This document shows, piece by piece, positions 18,078-27,547 of a stretch of DNA of 64,000 bases. Location: positions 1 to 64,000 of the forward strand of contig NZ_JYLO01000003.1 of the NCBI RefSeq assembly GCF_001439845.1, in the 5' to 3' direction. How positions within the stretch are numbered: the stretch's first letter is position 1; every line of letters starts with the position of its first letter. Position numbers and translations under genes: made by a program. Origin of the DNA: Pseudomonas lactis. Its GTDB lineage: Bacteria; Pseudomonadota; Gammaproteobacteria; Pseudomonadales; Pseudomonadaceae. The notes beneath the pieces are model-generated. The model was not told where the DNA came from and ran no database searches. It saw only the letters and a list, made by a program, of their open reading frames with translations.

Positions 18078-19903
18078 TGGGCTTTCTCCGAAGCTTTCAG
18101 CCACCACGCGCTCAGGCCCAGGCTATAGGGCGGCGTGGTGACGAAGGCGAACCGGTTGCGGTACGCCAGGCGATGATAGTTGAGGTACCAGTTGGGAATG
18201 CTGTAGTGCTGCCACAGCAGCACCCGGTCCAGGGCGCGGCCGGCGGCCAGTTGTTCTTCGCGGGTCTGCGCCGCCAGCAGTTGGTCCAGCAGGTGGTCGA
18301 CCACCGGGTTGGCGATACCGGCGTAATTCTTGCTGCCCTTGATTGCGGCCTGGCTGGAGTGGAAGTACTGCCACTGCTCAAGGCCGGGGCTCAAGGTCTG
18401 GTTGAGGGTCATCAGAATCATGTCGAAATCGAATTGATCGAGGCGCTGTTTGTACTGTGCGCGGTCAACGGTGCGCAAGCGGGCGTCGATGCCGATGCGG
18501 GTCAGATTTTCGACATAAGGTTGCAGGATGCGCTCAAGGTTCGGGTTGACCAGCAGGATTTCCAGACGCAGCGGTTGCCCGTCCTTATCCAGTAGGCGCT
18601 GCCCCGACAGTTTCCAGCCGGCCTCGCCGAGCAGGGCCAGGGCCTGGCGCAGGGTTTCGCGGGGGATGCCGCGGCCGTCGGTGTGCGGCAGGTTGAACGG
18701 CTGGGTAAACAGCGCGGCCGGCAGTTGGTCGCGGTAGGGCGAGAGCATCAACCACTCATGGCCCACGGGCAGGCCGGTGGCCGAGAATTGACTGTTGGGG
18801 TAATAGCTCACCGAACGCTTATAGGCGCTGCTGAACAGCGTGCGGTTGGTCCATTCAAAATCGAACATCAACCCCAGGGCTTCGCGCACCTTGGCCTGGC
18901 TGAACGCCGGTCGCCGGGTATTCATGAACAGGCCCTGGCTTTGAGTGGGGATCTGATGGGCGATCTGCGCCTTGATCACATCGCCGCGGTTGACCGCCGG
19001 GAAGGTGTAGCCTGTGGCCCAGTTTTTGGCCTGATGCTCGATATAAATATCGAATTCACCGGCCTTGAAGGCTTCAAAGGCCACGTCACTGTCGCGATAG
19101 AACTCCACTTCGACCTTGTCGTAGTTATAGAAACCCTGGTTGACCGGCAGGTCTTTGCCCCAGTAATCCTTGACCCGTTCAAACACCAGTTGCCGCCCAG
19201 GCGCAACCTTGGTGATGCGATAAGGCCCACTGCCCAGGGGCGGCTCGAAGGTGGTGGCCTTGAAGTCACGGTTTTTCCAATAGTGCTGGGGCAGCACCGG
19301 CAACTCGCCCAGGCGCAGGATCAGCAAGGGGTTGCCGGCGCGCTTGAACACAAAGCGGATACGGTGAGGGTTGAGAATGTCGACCCGGGCCACTTCCTGC
19401 AGGTTGGTGCGGTACTGCGGGTGGCCTTCGGTCAGCAGGGTGCGATAGGAGAACGCTACGTCATCGGCGGTTATCGGCTTGCCGTCGTGAAAGCGCGCTT
19501 CGGGGCGCAGGTTGAATACCACCCAACTGCGGTCTTCGCTGTATTCCACCGACTGGGCGATCAGGCCATAACTGGAGGTGGGTTCATCTCCGGACGGCGC
19601 GTATTGCCCGGTGCCCACCATCAAGGGTTCATTGAGCTCGTTGACGCCGTACTGCAGGAAATTGGCGGTGGAAACCGGGCTTGAGCCCTTGAAGGTATAG
19701 GGGTTGAGCGTATCGAAGGTGCCAAATGCCATTACCCGCAATGTGCCGCCTTTTGGCGCTGCAGGGTTTACCCAATCGTAATGGGTGAATTTGGCCGGGT
19801 ACTTGAGTGTGCCGAACTGCGCATAACCGTGGCTCTCGGTGATCGTCGCGTTCGCCGCAAAGCTCAAGGCCAGGCTTATTAGTAAAAGGAGGGGACGCTT
19901 CAA
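18074..19903 (-). CDS. nppA1: Periplasmic peptide-binding protein (NppA1), TTG start
   Basis: 609 residues, first gene of the operon. The signal peptide MKRPLLLLISLALSFAANA is followed by the SBP_bac_5 core (DWVNPAAPKGGTLRVMAFG, SWVVFNLRPEARFHDGKPI, PLGSGPYRITKVAPGR). The only start that keeps the signal peptide is a TTG at 19903; the next in-frame ATG lies far inside the mature protein. A rare start codon with a weak upstream site suggests low translation. It overlaps nppA2 by four bases. It corresponds by order to PA1811. Confidence 0.9.
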   Translation of the reverse strand: MKRPLLLLISLALSFAANATITESHGYAQFGTLKYPAKFTHYDWVNPAAPKGGTLRVMAFGTFDTLNPYTFKGSSPVSTANFLQYGVNELNEPLMVGTGQYAPSGDEPTSSYGLIAQSVEYSEDRSWVVFNLRPEARFHDGKPITADDVAFSYRTLLTEGHPQYRTNLQEVARVDILNPHRIRFVFKRAGNPLLILRLGELPVLPQHYWKNRDFKATTFEPPLGSGPYRITKVAPGRQLVFERVKDYWGKDLPVNQGFYNYDKVEVEFYRDSDVAFEAFKAGEFDIYIEHQAKNWATGYTFPAVNRGDVIKAQIAHQIPTQSQGLFMNTRRPAFSQAKVREALGLMFDFEWTNRTLFSSAYKRSVSYYPNSQFSATGLPVGHEWLMLSPYRDQLPAALFTQPFNLPHTDGRGIPRETLRQALALLGEAGWKLSGQRLLDKDGQPLRLEILLVNPNLERILQPYVENLTRIGIDARLRTVDRAQYKQRLDQFDFDMILMTLNQTLSPGLEQWQYFHSSQAAIKGSKNYAGIANPVVDHLLDQLLAAQTREEQLAAGRALDRVLLWQHYSIPNWYLNYHRLAYRNRFAFVTTPPYSLGLSAWWLKASEKAQ

Positions 19904-20030
19904 GTCAGAGATCCGATCCGGGCGGCTTGGGCTTTATGATCGGTACAGTAACAGCTTGTTCCGGTTGGAAAAAGGCTGTCGGGAAGGCCATGTTGCGGAC
20001 TGCGAGCTATTGGGCGGTATGAAGGTCAAA

Positions 20031-20120
20031 TGTGGGAGCTGGCTTGCCTGCGATAGCATCGACTCGGTGCCTGGGACATACACCGAGGTGTCTGCATCGC
20101 AGGCAAGCCAGCTCCTACAT
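20031..20120. repeat. REPIN downstream of mltD
   Basis: TGTGGGAGCTGGCTTGCCTGCGA at the left is matched by the inverted TCGCAGGCAAGCCAGCTCCTACA at the right. It lies five bases past the mltD stop and ahead of the npp operon start, with an extra small palindrome in the centre (ACCGAGGTGT region). Confidence 0.85.
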
Positions 20121-20124
20121 TGAT

Positions 20125-21525
20125 TTATCTTGGCCCGGAAACCACCAGCATCTGGCCTGGCTTCAGTGCCTGGCCGGTGCGCGGGTTCCAACGCTTGAGA
20201 TGTTGCATCTCGACGTTAAAGCGTTTGGCCACCATGTACAGCGAGTCACCTTTCTTGACCTTGTACTGCACCGGTTTTTTCGCCGCAACTTTGCGCGTGT
20301 CCTGCATCACCAGGGTCTGGCCGACCTTGAGAGCCTGGCCGTTGAGCTTGTTCCAGCGCTGCAGGTCATGCACATCGACCTTGTTGGCCTTGGCGATCAG
20401 TGTGAGGTTGTCGCCATTGCGTACCTTGTAGCTGCGGGTGCGCCCTGCAACGGCCTTGGTCTCGACTTCGTCGAACACCGGCTTTTTCGGGCGCATGCTC
20501 AGCAATTCTTCCGGCTTCATCGTCGAAAGGGTGCTGGTCAGCAGTTGGGCCTTGGAGGTCGGTACCAGCAGATGCTGGGGGCCGTCCAGGGTGGTGCGTT
20601 GTTTCAACGCCGGGTTGAGCTGGAACAGTTCGTCTTCGTCGATCTCGGCCAGCGCGGCAACCCGTGACAGGTCCATGCTTTGCTTGACTTCAACCACTTC
20701 GAAGTACGGCGTGTTGGCAATCGGGTTCAGGTTGACGCCGTAGGCTTCGGGCGCCAGTACCACCTGGGACAAGGCCAGGAACTTGGGCACATAGTCCTTG
20801 GTTTCCTGAGGCAGGGGCAGGTTCCAGTAGTCGGTGGGCAGGCCGAGCTTCTCGTTGCGCTCGATTGCCCGGCTGACCGTGCCTTCGCCGGCGTTATAGG
20901 CCGCCAGGGCCAGCAGCCAGTCGCCGTTGAACATGTCATGCAGACGCGTCAGATAGTCCAGGGCGGCGGTGGTGGAGGCGGTGATGTCGCGGCGGCCGTC
21001 GTAGGCGCGGGTCTGGCGCAGGTTGAAGTAGCGCCCGGTGGAGGGAATGAACTGCCACAAGCCGACCGCATCGCTGCGCGAATAGGCCATTGGGTTGTAG
21101 GCACTTTCAATCACTGGCAGGAGCGCCAGCTCCAGGGGCATGTTGCGTTCTTCAAGGCGTTCGACGATGTAATGAATGTAGAGGCTGCCGCGTTCGCCGG
21201 CATTCTCCAGAAAGGAGGGGTTGCTGGCGAACCACAGGCGCTGTTGCTCGATGCGCGGGTTGACGCCGACACCGTCCTGCAATTGAAAGCCCCGACGCAT
21301 GCGTTCCCAGACATCCTGGGGCACTTCGGGGCTGGGCTTCTCTGATAGCCAAATAGGTTTTTGCTTGATCTTGGCAGCAAGATTCGGTTTGGGTTGCACG
21401 GTGGATTGTGCAGCGTAATGGGTCGATTGGCAGCCCGCCAGAGTTGCGGAAACGGCCACCGCCACGGCTTGAGCCAGGCGGGTCAATGCGTCTGAAGAAA
21501 TGGATTTACGAATAGATGACGACAT
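20125..21525 (-). CDS. mltD: Membrane-bound lytic murein transglycosylase D
   Basis: 466 residues. A lipoprotein signal ends at a lipobox LAGC (Cys32). A goose-type SLT domain follows, with the catalytic Glu in PVIESAYNP (Glu140) and the motif AVGLWQFIPSTGR and AAYNAGEG. Two LysM peptidoglycan-binding repeats lie at about 362-407 and 417-460. It cleaves glycan strands of peptidoglycan from the inner face of the outer membrane. The ATG at 21525 is preferred to the upstream one at 21549. It is next to gloB on the same strand, as in P. aeruginosa (PA1812-PA1813). Confidence 0.93.
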   Translation of the reverse strand: MSSSIRKSISSDALTRLAQAVAVAVSATLAGCQSTHYAAQSTVQPKPNLAAKIKQKPIWLSEKPSPEVPQDVWERMRRGFQLQDGVGVNPRIEQQRLWFASNPSFLENAGERGSLYIHYIVERLEERNMPLELALLPVIESAYNPMAYSRSDAVGLWQFIPSTGRYFNLRQTRAYDGRRDITASTTAALDYLTRLHDMFNGDWLLALAAYNAGEGTVSRAIERNEKLGLPTDYWNLPLPQETKDYVPKFLALSQVVLAPEAYGVNLNPIANTPYFEVVEVKQSMDLSRVAALAEIDEDELFQLNPALKQRTTLDGPQHLLVPTSKAQLLTSTLSTMKPEELLSMRPKKPVFDEVETKAVAGRTRSYKVRNGDNLTLIAKANKVDVHDLQRWNKLNGQALKVGQTLVMQDTRKVAAKKPVQYKVKKGDSLYMVAKRFNVEMQHLKRWNPRTGQALKPGQMLVVSGPR

Positions 21526-21623
21526 TGGCTGGAAGTAAGTTCCGGGCAAAAATGTCGGGCGATTCTAGAAAGCGCTTTGGTTCCGGTCAACCATTCAGAA
21601 ATTACGTATCAGATTGCATCTGG

Positions 21624-22391
21624 TTAGAACTTATCTTTCCAAGCCCTCAAGCTAGCAAACACCTCGGCCCCAGAGCGGTTGTCGCGGCCGTTCCGTTCGT
21701 CCGCTTTTTGTTTAACGGATGTTTCAGCGGTGCGCAAAAATGGGTTAGTAAGTTTTTCCAGGGCCAGGTTGGATGGCAGCGTCATCTCGCCACGGGCGCG
21801 GAGTTGGGCGACATTTTCCACCCGTTCGGTGATGTCGGCGTTGTGCGGTTCCACGGCTTGGGCAAACTTGAGGTTACTTTGTGTGTACTCGTGGGTGCAG
21901 TACACCTGCGTATCGGCGGGCAGGGCGGCCAGGCGTTCCAGGGAGCTGTACATCTGTTCGGGCGTTCCCTCGAAGAGGCGACCGCAGCCGGCAGCAAACA
22001 AGGTATCGCCACACAGCAACACGCCTTGGTGGTAAAAGGCGATGTGGCCGAGGGTATGGCCTGGCACGGCGTACACGTCGAAGTCCCAGCCCAGCACGTT
22101 GATGTGGTCGTTGTCGTGCAAGGCCACATCCCGCGCCGGGATCTTTTCGTTGGCCGGGCCGTAGACCTTGGCGCCGGTGGCAGTTTTCAGTTGCTCGACA
22201 CCGCCTACATGATCATGGTGATGGTGGGTGACCAGGATGTCGCTGAGGGTCCACGCCGCATTCTGCTTGAGCCAGGCCAGCACGGGCGCGGCATCGCCGG
22301 GGTCGACCACCGCGCAGCGTTGGGTGGTGGGGTCCTGTAACAACCAGATGTAGTTGTCGGTGAAGGCGGGTAGGGCACTGATCTGTATCAC
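21624..22391 (-). CDS. gloB: Hydroxyacylglutathione hydrolase (glyoxalase II), GTG start
   Basis: 255 residues. The metallo-beta-lactamase zinc motif THHHHDH (residues 55-61) and later [24 protein letters not shown] and THEY are all present. It hydrolyses S-lactoylglutathione to lactate and glutathione, the second step of methylglyoxal detoxification. The family N-terminus [16 protein letters not shown] fits only if the GTG at 22391 is the start; an ORF extension to 22457 would overlap the divergent methyltransferase start. The 65 bases between the two genes hold both promoters. Confidence 0.93.
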   Translation of the reverse strand: MIQISALPAFTDNYIWLLQDPTTQRCAVVDPGDAAPVLAWLKQNAAWTLSDILVTHHHHDHVGGVEQLKTATGAKVYGPANEKIPARDVALHDNDHINVLGWDFDVYAVPGHTLGHIAFYHQGVLLCGDTLFAAGCGRLFEGTPEQMYSSLERLAALPADTQVYCTHEYTQSNLKFAQAVEPHNADITERVENVAQLRARGEMTLPSNLALEKLTNPFLRTAETSVKQKADERNGRDNRSGAEVFASLRAWKDKF

Positions 22392-22456
22392 TCTTCGATT
22401 CGCCAAGCTGAACACATTGGTGCATCTTAGAACGTCTAGGCGAGTTGGAGAATGCA

Positions 22457-23215
22457 ATGACTGATAAAGCGTTCGCCCAGGCCGATCCTGAGTGGCTGGC
22501 CCTGATCAGCGCGGCCCGCGAATGGTTGTCCGGGCCGATTGGGCAGTTTTTGCTGGAAGAAGAGCGGCGCATGCTCGAAGACGAGCTGGGCCGGTTCTTT
22601 GGTGGCTACCTGGTGCACTACGGCCCGTCAGCCGACACGCCGCCCTCGGCGCCGCAGGTGCAACGCAATGTGCGCCTGGGCGCGCCGTTGCCGGGGGTGG
22701 AAATCGTCTGCGAGGAACAGGCCTGGCCCTTGAGCGAACACGCCGCCGATGTGGTGGTGTTGCAGCATGGCCTGGATTTCTGCCTGTCACCCCACGGTTT
22801 GTTGCGCGAAGCGGCGAGCAGCGTGCGCCCTGGTGGCCATTTGCTGATTGTCGGCATCAACCCCTGGAGCAGTTGGGGCCTGCGCCGTGTGTTCGCCCAT
22901 GACGGGTTGCGTCAGGCGCGTTGCATCGCGCCATCACGGGTGGGTGACTGGCTCAACCTGCTGGGCTTTGCGCTGGAGAAACGCCGCTTCGGGTGCTATC
23001 GTCCGCCGCTTGCGACTGCCAAGTGGCAGGGCCGCCTGGCCGGTTGGGAACGCCGCGCAGGGGCCTGGCAGCTGTCGGGTGGCGGCTTCTATTTATTGGT
23101 TGCACGCAAGATCGTGGTCGGGCTGCGACCGGTGCAACAAGTACGCCGCGAGCCGATCGGCAAGCTCGTGCCGATGCCGTTGGCCAAGGTCAACCGCGAA
23201 CAACGCGAACCGTAA
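22457..23215 (+). CDS. SAM-dependent methyltransferase (YafS-like)
   Basis: 252 residues, class I methyltransferase type. The core runs from [28 protein letters not shown] to [21 protein letters not shown]. The glycine-rich SAM loop is degenerate, as in the YafS group. It is divergent from gloB and 31 bases upstream of rnhA, an order shared with E. coli (gloB, yafS, rnhA, dnaQ) and P. aeruginosa. The ATG at 22457 follows TTGGAGAATGCA. The substrate is unknown. Confidence 0.85.
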   Translation: MTDKAFAQADPEWLALISAAREWLSGPIGQFLLEEERRMLEDELGRFFGGYLVHYGPSADTPPSAPQVQRNVRLGAPLPGVEIVCEEQAWPLSEHAADVVVLQHGLDFCLSPHGLLREAASSVRPGGHLLIVGINPWSSWGLRRVFAHDGLRQARCIAPSRVGDWLNLLGFALEKRRFGCYRPPLATAKWQGRLAGWERRAGAWQLSGGGFYLLVARKIVVGLRPVQQVRREPIGKLVPMPLAKVNREQREP

Positions 23216-23246
23216 AACCTCTTTTTGATTTCAGGCCGAATAACCG

Positions 23247-23699
23247 ATGACCGATAGCGTAGAACTCTTCACCGATGGCGCCTGCAAAGGCAACCCGGGC
23301 CCAGGCGGCTGGGGCGCTTTGCTGGTGTGCAAGGGCGTGGAGAAGGAACTGTGGGGCGGCGAAGCCAATACCACCAATAACCGCATGGAACTGATGGGCG
23401 CCATTCGCGGCCTCGAAGAACTCAAGCGGCGCTGCAACGTACTGCTGGTGACCGACTCGCAGTATGTGATGAAGGGCATCAACGAGTGGATGGTCAACTG
23501 GAAAAAACGCGGCTGGAAGACGGCGGCCAAGGAGCCGGTCAAGAACGCCGACCTGTGGCAATTGCTCGATGAGCAGTGCAACCGTCACGACATCACCTGG
23601 AAATGGGTACGCGGCCACATTGGCCACCCTGGCAACGAGCGCGCCGACCAATTGGCCAACCGTGGCGTGGATGAAGTGCGCGGCTACAAGCAGAGCTGA
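23247..23699 (+). CDS. rnhA: Ribonuclease HI
   Basis: 150 residues with every catalytic position at the E. coli numbering: Asp10 ([16 protein letters not shown]), Glu48 ([10 protein letters not shown]), Asp70 (LLVTDSQYV), His124 (RGHIGH) and Asp134 (NERADQLAN). It removes RNA from RNA-DNA hybrids. It ends one base before the stop of the convergent phosphodiesterase-like gene, leaving no room for a separate terminator. dnaQ, its usual neighbour, lies 2.8 kb downstream here because three genes intervene. Confidence 0.96.
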   Translation: MTDSVELFTDGACKGNPGPGGWGALLVCKGVEKELWGGEANTTNNRMELMGAIRGLEELKRRCNVLLVTDSQYVMKGINEWMVNWKKRGWKTAAKEPVKNADLWQLLDEQCNRHDITWKWVRGHIGHPGNERADQLANRGVDEVRGYKQS

Positions 23700-23700
23700 A

Positions 23701-24651
23701 TCAGCGACACCGCAGCGGCCGTTCGAGCCGCTGCTTCACTGCCGCCATCTTGCGTGGCGAGTCCACCAGCACCGCATCGAGCTTCAGGCAGGCAGCAGCG
23801 CGATAATCGTCATCGTTGTTGACCCCAATCGCCAGAATATTCGACTCGCCGTTGGCGCGGAAACAGTCGACAGCCTGGGGCGTCCACAGCTTGGCATTCA
23901 CCGCTGAACGGGCCTCGCCGAGGGTGAAGGTTTCCACCACATCCACTGTGCGCTGGTACTCGAATGCTACCCAACCGCCGGGTTGCGGAGGCGGTTTGCA
24001 ACTGTTTGCCAGGGCGACATTGGCCAGGCGTTCACGGGTCTGGTCGCGGGATTCGAACAAGCGGGCCTTGGGATATTGGGCAAATGCTTGCTGGTAGCTG
24101 ACGTCGGTGGAGTAGATCCACACGCGGTCCCAGGCGTGGTGCTGCTCCAATACGCGGGCGACAGCCGCGGCCTGGGGCGCAGCCGGCAGTGCTTTCATGT
24201 CGAGGATGATCGGGGTGTTGGCTGGAATCGCCGCCAATGCCTGCTGCAATGAGGGCAACGCTACGGCCTGGGTGCGATAAGGAAAGGTCACGCGGCCATC
24301 CGCTGCAGCTTGCTTGAACTGCCAGCCAGCGTTGAGTTGTTGCAACTGCGCCCAGGTTTTCTCTGCGACCGCGCCGCTACCCTGGGTATTGGCACTCAAG
24401 TCGGCGGGTCGGTACAACACGGGCACGTCGTCACGGCTCAGTTGCACGGTCAGCCACAGCATGTCGACGTTATGGTGCAAGGCGTTCTGAATCGCCAGTA
24501 GCGTGTTCTCCGGAAAGTCCGCCGTGCCACCTCGATGGGCTACGATCAGCGGCAGCTGGGGGCCTGCGATGTCGGGAGCTTGCGCAGTGGAACAGCCACC
24601 GAGCAGGAGGCTGGCCAATAGCAGCGCTGGCGTGTATCGAGCTTCAATCAT
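23701..24651 (-). CDS. GDPD-fold lipoprotein with altered active site
   Basis: 316 residues. A lipoprotein signal ends at LLGGC. The glycerophosphodiester phosphodiesterase barrel follows with HRGGTADFPENT. In active enzymes such as GlpQ the next motif is YLEQD...HD, which supplies two metal ligands and the acid His. Here the aligned segment reads MLWLTVQLSRDDVPVLYRP: Glu is Trp, Asp is Thr, and His-Asp is Arg-Pro. The usual hydrolysis is therefore unlikely, and a binding or different catalytic role should be considered. It is one of three genes placed between rnhA and dnaQ. Confidence 0.8.
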   Translation of the reverse strand: MIEARYTPALLLASLLLGGCSTAQAPDIAGPQLPLIVAHRGGTADFPENTLLAIQNALHHNVDMLWLTVQLSRDDVPVLYRPADLSANTQGSGAVAEKTWAQLQQLNAGWQFKQAAADGRVTFPYRTQAVALPSLQQALAAIPANTPIILDMKALPAAPQAAAVARVLEQHHAWDRVWIYSTDVSYQQAFAQYPKARLFESRDQTRERLANVALANSCKPPPQPGGWVAFEYQRTVDVVETFTLGEARSAVNAKLWTPQAVDCFRANGESNILAIGVNNDDDYRAAACLKLDAVLVDSPRKMAAVKQRLERPLRCR

Positions 24652-24763
24652 TGAGGGGCACCTTTGGCAGCGGTGTCCGGCATACTGCCGGGCAGGCCTG
24701 ATGGGTAAACGAAAGGCACCATTATTTAATTAATACCGGGTTGAATGCTAACGGGAGTGCGGG

Positions 24764-25678
24764 ATGTCCTCTTTACCTCATGCCGATGTCCAGGCATTTC
24801 TTGACGAAGCAGTAGAGAGCGAGCCGCAAGGGCTGACGTACACGCCGCCACGCATTTCACAGATGATCCGTCGTACGTTGCCGCCTTGGGGTGCGATTGA
24901 GTGCGTGCAGGTGGCGCATCGCCCACATCGCTTTGAAATGCGCCGTGCGCAGCATCAGTTTGCGCTGTATCGGCAGGGTTCGGTCAGCGATGGCGAGGTC
25001 AGCATCGACGGCTTGCGCATGGCTGGGCCGAGGGCTCTGGACCAGTTCGTCGATTTTATTCCGGCCGGTGCCTTATTCGAAGGGTGGACGGGTGAGCGTG
25101 CCAGGGTCGGCTATGCCCTGGTGTCGATTGATGAGGATCAATTGGCGGCAGTCTGCCCGACCTATCGTGTACAAACGGATCTCAAGCCGCTGATCAGTTG
25201 CCATGATGCTTTTTTGCGGGGATTGCTGGAGCGCTTGGATCAGGTCGTGCGTAGCGGCAAAACCGATGCCCTGTACCTGGAAACCCTGGTGATGCTGTTG
25301 ATGCAGGAAGTGCGTGCGCTGCAACAACTGCCGGAGGTTGTGCCGGTGAATACCGGTGAGTTCGGGCCTGTGCAGCGCCAGCGTTTGATCGACTATATCG
25401 AGGCATCCCTGGCCAACGAAGTCCGCCTGGCTGACTTGTCGAACATCGTCAACCTCAGCCCTTATCATTTCTCTCGGGTCTTCCGGCGTTCGTTCGGTAT
25501 GTCACCGTACCAGTACCTTTTGCTGTGTCGCGTCAATCGGGCCAAGCACTTGATTACCACCACTGACCGCAGCCTGTTGGACATTGCCCTGGACACCGGG
25601 TTTGCCGGCGCCAGCCAGTTTTCCCGTGCGTTCCGGCGCATCGTGGGGCAGGCCGCCAGCCAGTTGCGCCGCCCCTAG
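24764..25678 (+). CDS. AraC-family transcriptional regulator
   Basis: 304 residues. The C-terminal DNA-binding domain is clear: VRLADLSNIVNLSPYHFSRVFRRSFGMSPYQYLL for the first helix-turn-helix, and SLLDIALDTGFAGASQFSRAFRRIVG for the second. The N-terminal 200 residues form an effector domain without a recognisable cupin motif. GGGAG precedes the ATG. It sits ahead of the secreted NTF2-like gene on the same strand (139 bases), which it may control. Confidence 0.87.
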   Translation: MSSLPHADVQAFLDEAVESEPQGLTYTPPRISQMIRRTLPPWGAIECVQVAHRPHRFEMRRAQHQFALYRQGSVSDGEVSIDGLRMAGPRALDQFVDFIPAGALFEGWTGERARVGYALVSIDEDQLAAVCPTYRVQTDLKPLISCHDAFLRGLLERLDQVVRSGKTDALYLETLVMLLMQEVRALQQLPEVVPVNTGEFGPVQRQRLIDYIEASLANEVRLADLSNIVNLSPYHFSRVFRRSFGMSPYQYLLLCRVNRAKHLITTTDRSLLDIALDTGFAGASQFSRAFRRIVGQAASQLRRP

Positions 25679-25817
25679 GCGTCGTACATTGCGCAATATG
25701 TGTCAACACAACAGCAGGCAAGGTAAAGCGTCCTGCGAAGCTGCTCGTTAGTCTGGCTTCAACGGTCGGTTACCCCGTAATCGACTTCAAGCCATTCGTA
25801 AGCGTGAGGTAATAAGC

Positions 25818-26390
25818 ATGGGGATTCTTCGTAGGTGGGCACTGAGTGCATGGGTCGCGGCTGCGGTTTTTTCCGTCGGGGCCAACGCTCAAGCTACCCC
25901 CGTCATCAAGGAGCGAGGCGGTCTCTACTATCTGGCACCTGGGTATACCGCGGCTGACGTCGCGAATTTCTATTGGCGTAGCCTGAATGGCTGGTCGGAG
26001 CATCCAGCCGAAATGGCCAAGTATTATCAGAAGGATGGCGTTTATGCACTGGCCTATGCGCCGGTCGATGATTTTCCGAATGTGGGCTTTAAGCGTGCCA
26101 ATAAAGGGCGCCAGGAAATGACCGATTACTTCACCAACTTCAGCAAGCAGTTGGGCAACTTGAGGTATAGCGATCCCAAGACCTGGACCTTGCTTCAGAC
26201 CACCCAAAAGGGCACCTACGTGTTTGAGTACAGCAGCGATGGGGTGATTCGCGCCACTAACAAGCCCTACCAGCAGCGCTTCATCGCTATTTTGCGAATG
26301 GCCAAGGATGGGCAAATCCAGGCGGTGCGCGAGTATTGGGACCCCTACGTGGCCCTGCGGGATTTTGGCCTGATCAAAAAGACCCAGTGA
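25818..26390 (+). CDS. Secreted NTF2/SnoaL-like protein (PhzA/B-like)
   Basis: 190 residues. A signal peptide (MGILRRWALSAWVAAAVFSVGANAQA) leads into a SnoaL-type cone fold. Its end, FIAILRMAKDGQIQAVREYWDPY, resembles PhzA/PhzB and ketosteroid-isomerase-like proteins. It probably acts in the periplasm on a small molecule; the substrate is not predictable. AGGT precedes the ATG. It lies between an AraC gene and dnaQ and is not part of the conserved backbone. Confidence 0.8.
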   Translation: MGILRRWALSAWVAAAVFSVGANAQATPVIKERGGLYYLAPGYTAADVANFYWRSLNGWSEHPAEMAKYYQKDGVYALAYAPVDDFPNVGFKRANKGRQEMTDYFTNFSKQLGNLRYSDPKTWTLLQTTQKGTYVFEYSSDGVIRATNKPYQQRFIAILRMAKDGQIQAVREYWDPYVALRDFGLIKKTQ

Positions 26391-26505
26391 TCGTTGCGGC
26401 TTACAGGGTCAGGGTTGCGCGGGCGAGTTGCTCGTCCGCACACTTATAGAGCGTGCTAATATCCCGCCCCTTGAACTGTACCGAACCGTTGAGAGCTGAA
26501 CCCTG

Positions 26506-27252
26506 ATGGCCATCCGATCTGTTGTACTCGATACCGAAACCACCGGCATGCCGGTGACCGATGGTCACCGGATCATCGAAATCGGCTGTGTCGAACTGAT
26601 GGGGCGCCGCCTGACCGGCCGCCACTTCCACGTCTACCTGCAACCGGACCGCGACAGTGACGAGGGCGCGATTGGCGTCCACGGTATCACCGATGAGTTC
26701 CTCAAGGGCAAGCCGCGCTTTGCCGAAGTGGCCGATGAGTTCTTCGAGTTCATCAACGGCGCCCAGTTGATCATTCATAACGCGGCGTTTGACATCGGCT
26801 TCATCAATAACGAATTTGCCCTGATGGGACAGACCGACCGTGCGGACATCTCCCAGCACTGCACGATCCTCGATACCCTGATGATGGCCCGCGAGCGTCA
26901 TCCGGGCCAACGCAACAGCCTCGACGCCTTGTGCAAGCGTTATGGTGTCGACAACTCCGGCCGTGAACTCCACGGCGCCTTGCTCGACTCCGAGATCCTG
27001 GCCGACGTTTACCTGACCATGACCGGCGGGCAGACCAGCCTGTCCCTGGCCGGTAATGCGTCCGATGGCAGCGGTTCGGCGGAGGGCTCGGGCAACCGAC
27101 CTTCGGAAATCCGCCGCTTGCCGGCTGATCGCAAGCCGACGCCGATCATCCGCGCCAGCGAGCAGGACCTGGCCGAACATGCGGCGCGGCTGGAGGCGAT
27201 TGCCAAGGCTGCGGGTGCACCGGCGTTGTGGACGCAACTCACTCAGCAATAA
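26506..27252 (+). CDS. dnaQ: DNA polymerase III epsilon subunit (proofreading exonuclease)
   Basis: 248 residues. The DnaQ exonuclease motifs are intact: Exo I LDTETTG with Asp9 and Glu11, Exo II HNAAFDIGFINNE, and Exo III HGALLDSEILADVY. The C-terminal third, after a Gly/Ser-rich linker, binds the polymerase alpha subunit. It gives 3'-5' proofreading in the replicase. GAGAG precedes the ATG. It is followed by about 590 bases of repeats before ldcA. Confidence 0.95.
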   Translation: MAIRSVVLDTETTGMPVTDGHRIIEIGCVELMGRRLTGRHFHVYLQPDRDSDEGAIGVHGITDEFLKGKPRFAEVADEFFEFINGAQLIIHNAAFDIGFINNEFALMGQTDRADISQHCTILDTLMMARERHPGQRNSLDALCKRYGVDNSGRELHGALLDSEILADVYLTMTGGQTSLSLAGNASDGSGSAEGSGNRPSEIRRLPADRKPTPIIRASEQDLAEHAARLEAIAKAAGAPALWTQLTQQ

Positions 27253-27349
27253 CCGCTCAAGTGGGCTCGCCTGCGAAGGTGGTCTGGCAGCGTTCACTTA
27301 TCTATCTGACGCCCCACGATCCAAATGTGGGAGCAGGCTTGCCTGCGAT

Positions 27350-27424
27350 GGCGGCCCCCCAAATCACTGGCGGATTACGGGCACACCGAGCCCAAGCGAG
27401 GTGCCGAGTGGTGGGGCAAGAGCC
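27350..27424 (+). repeat. Dispersed intergenic repeat, copy 2
   Basis: Matches the reverse complement of 1-75 at 74 of 75 positions. It continues rightwards to about 27520 through a segment with several small inverted repeats (GCCGGCATTCCGGC, CCGCCGTCAGGGCGG). At its left end it joins a REP element at the exact place where copy 1 enters the three-way junction. Confidence 0.8.
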
Positions 27425-27547
27425 CTTTGGTTACTTTGGGCTGGGCCGGCATTCCGGCTTTTCCAAAGTGACCCGCCGTCAGGGCGGAACCCTAAGTAGC
27501 CGTTACCGCAGCAATGGATATGTACACAATCCAACTATGTTGACTGT

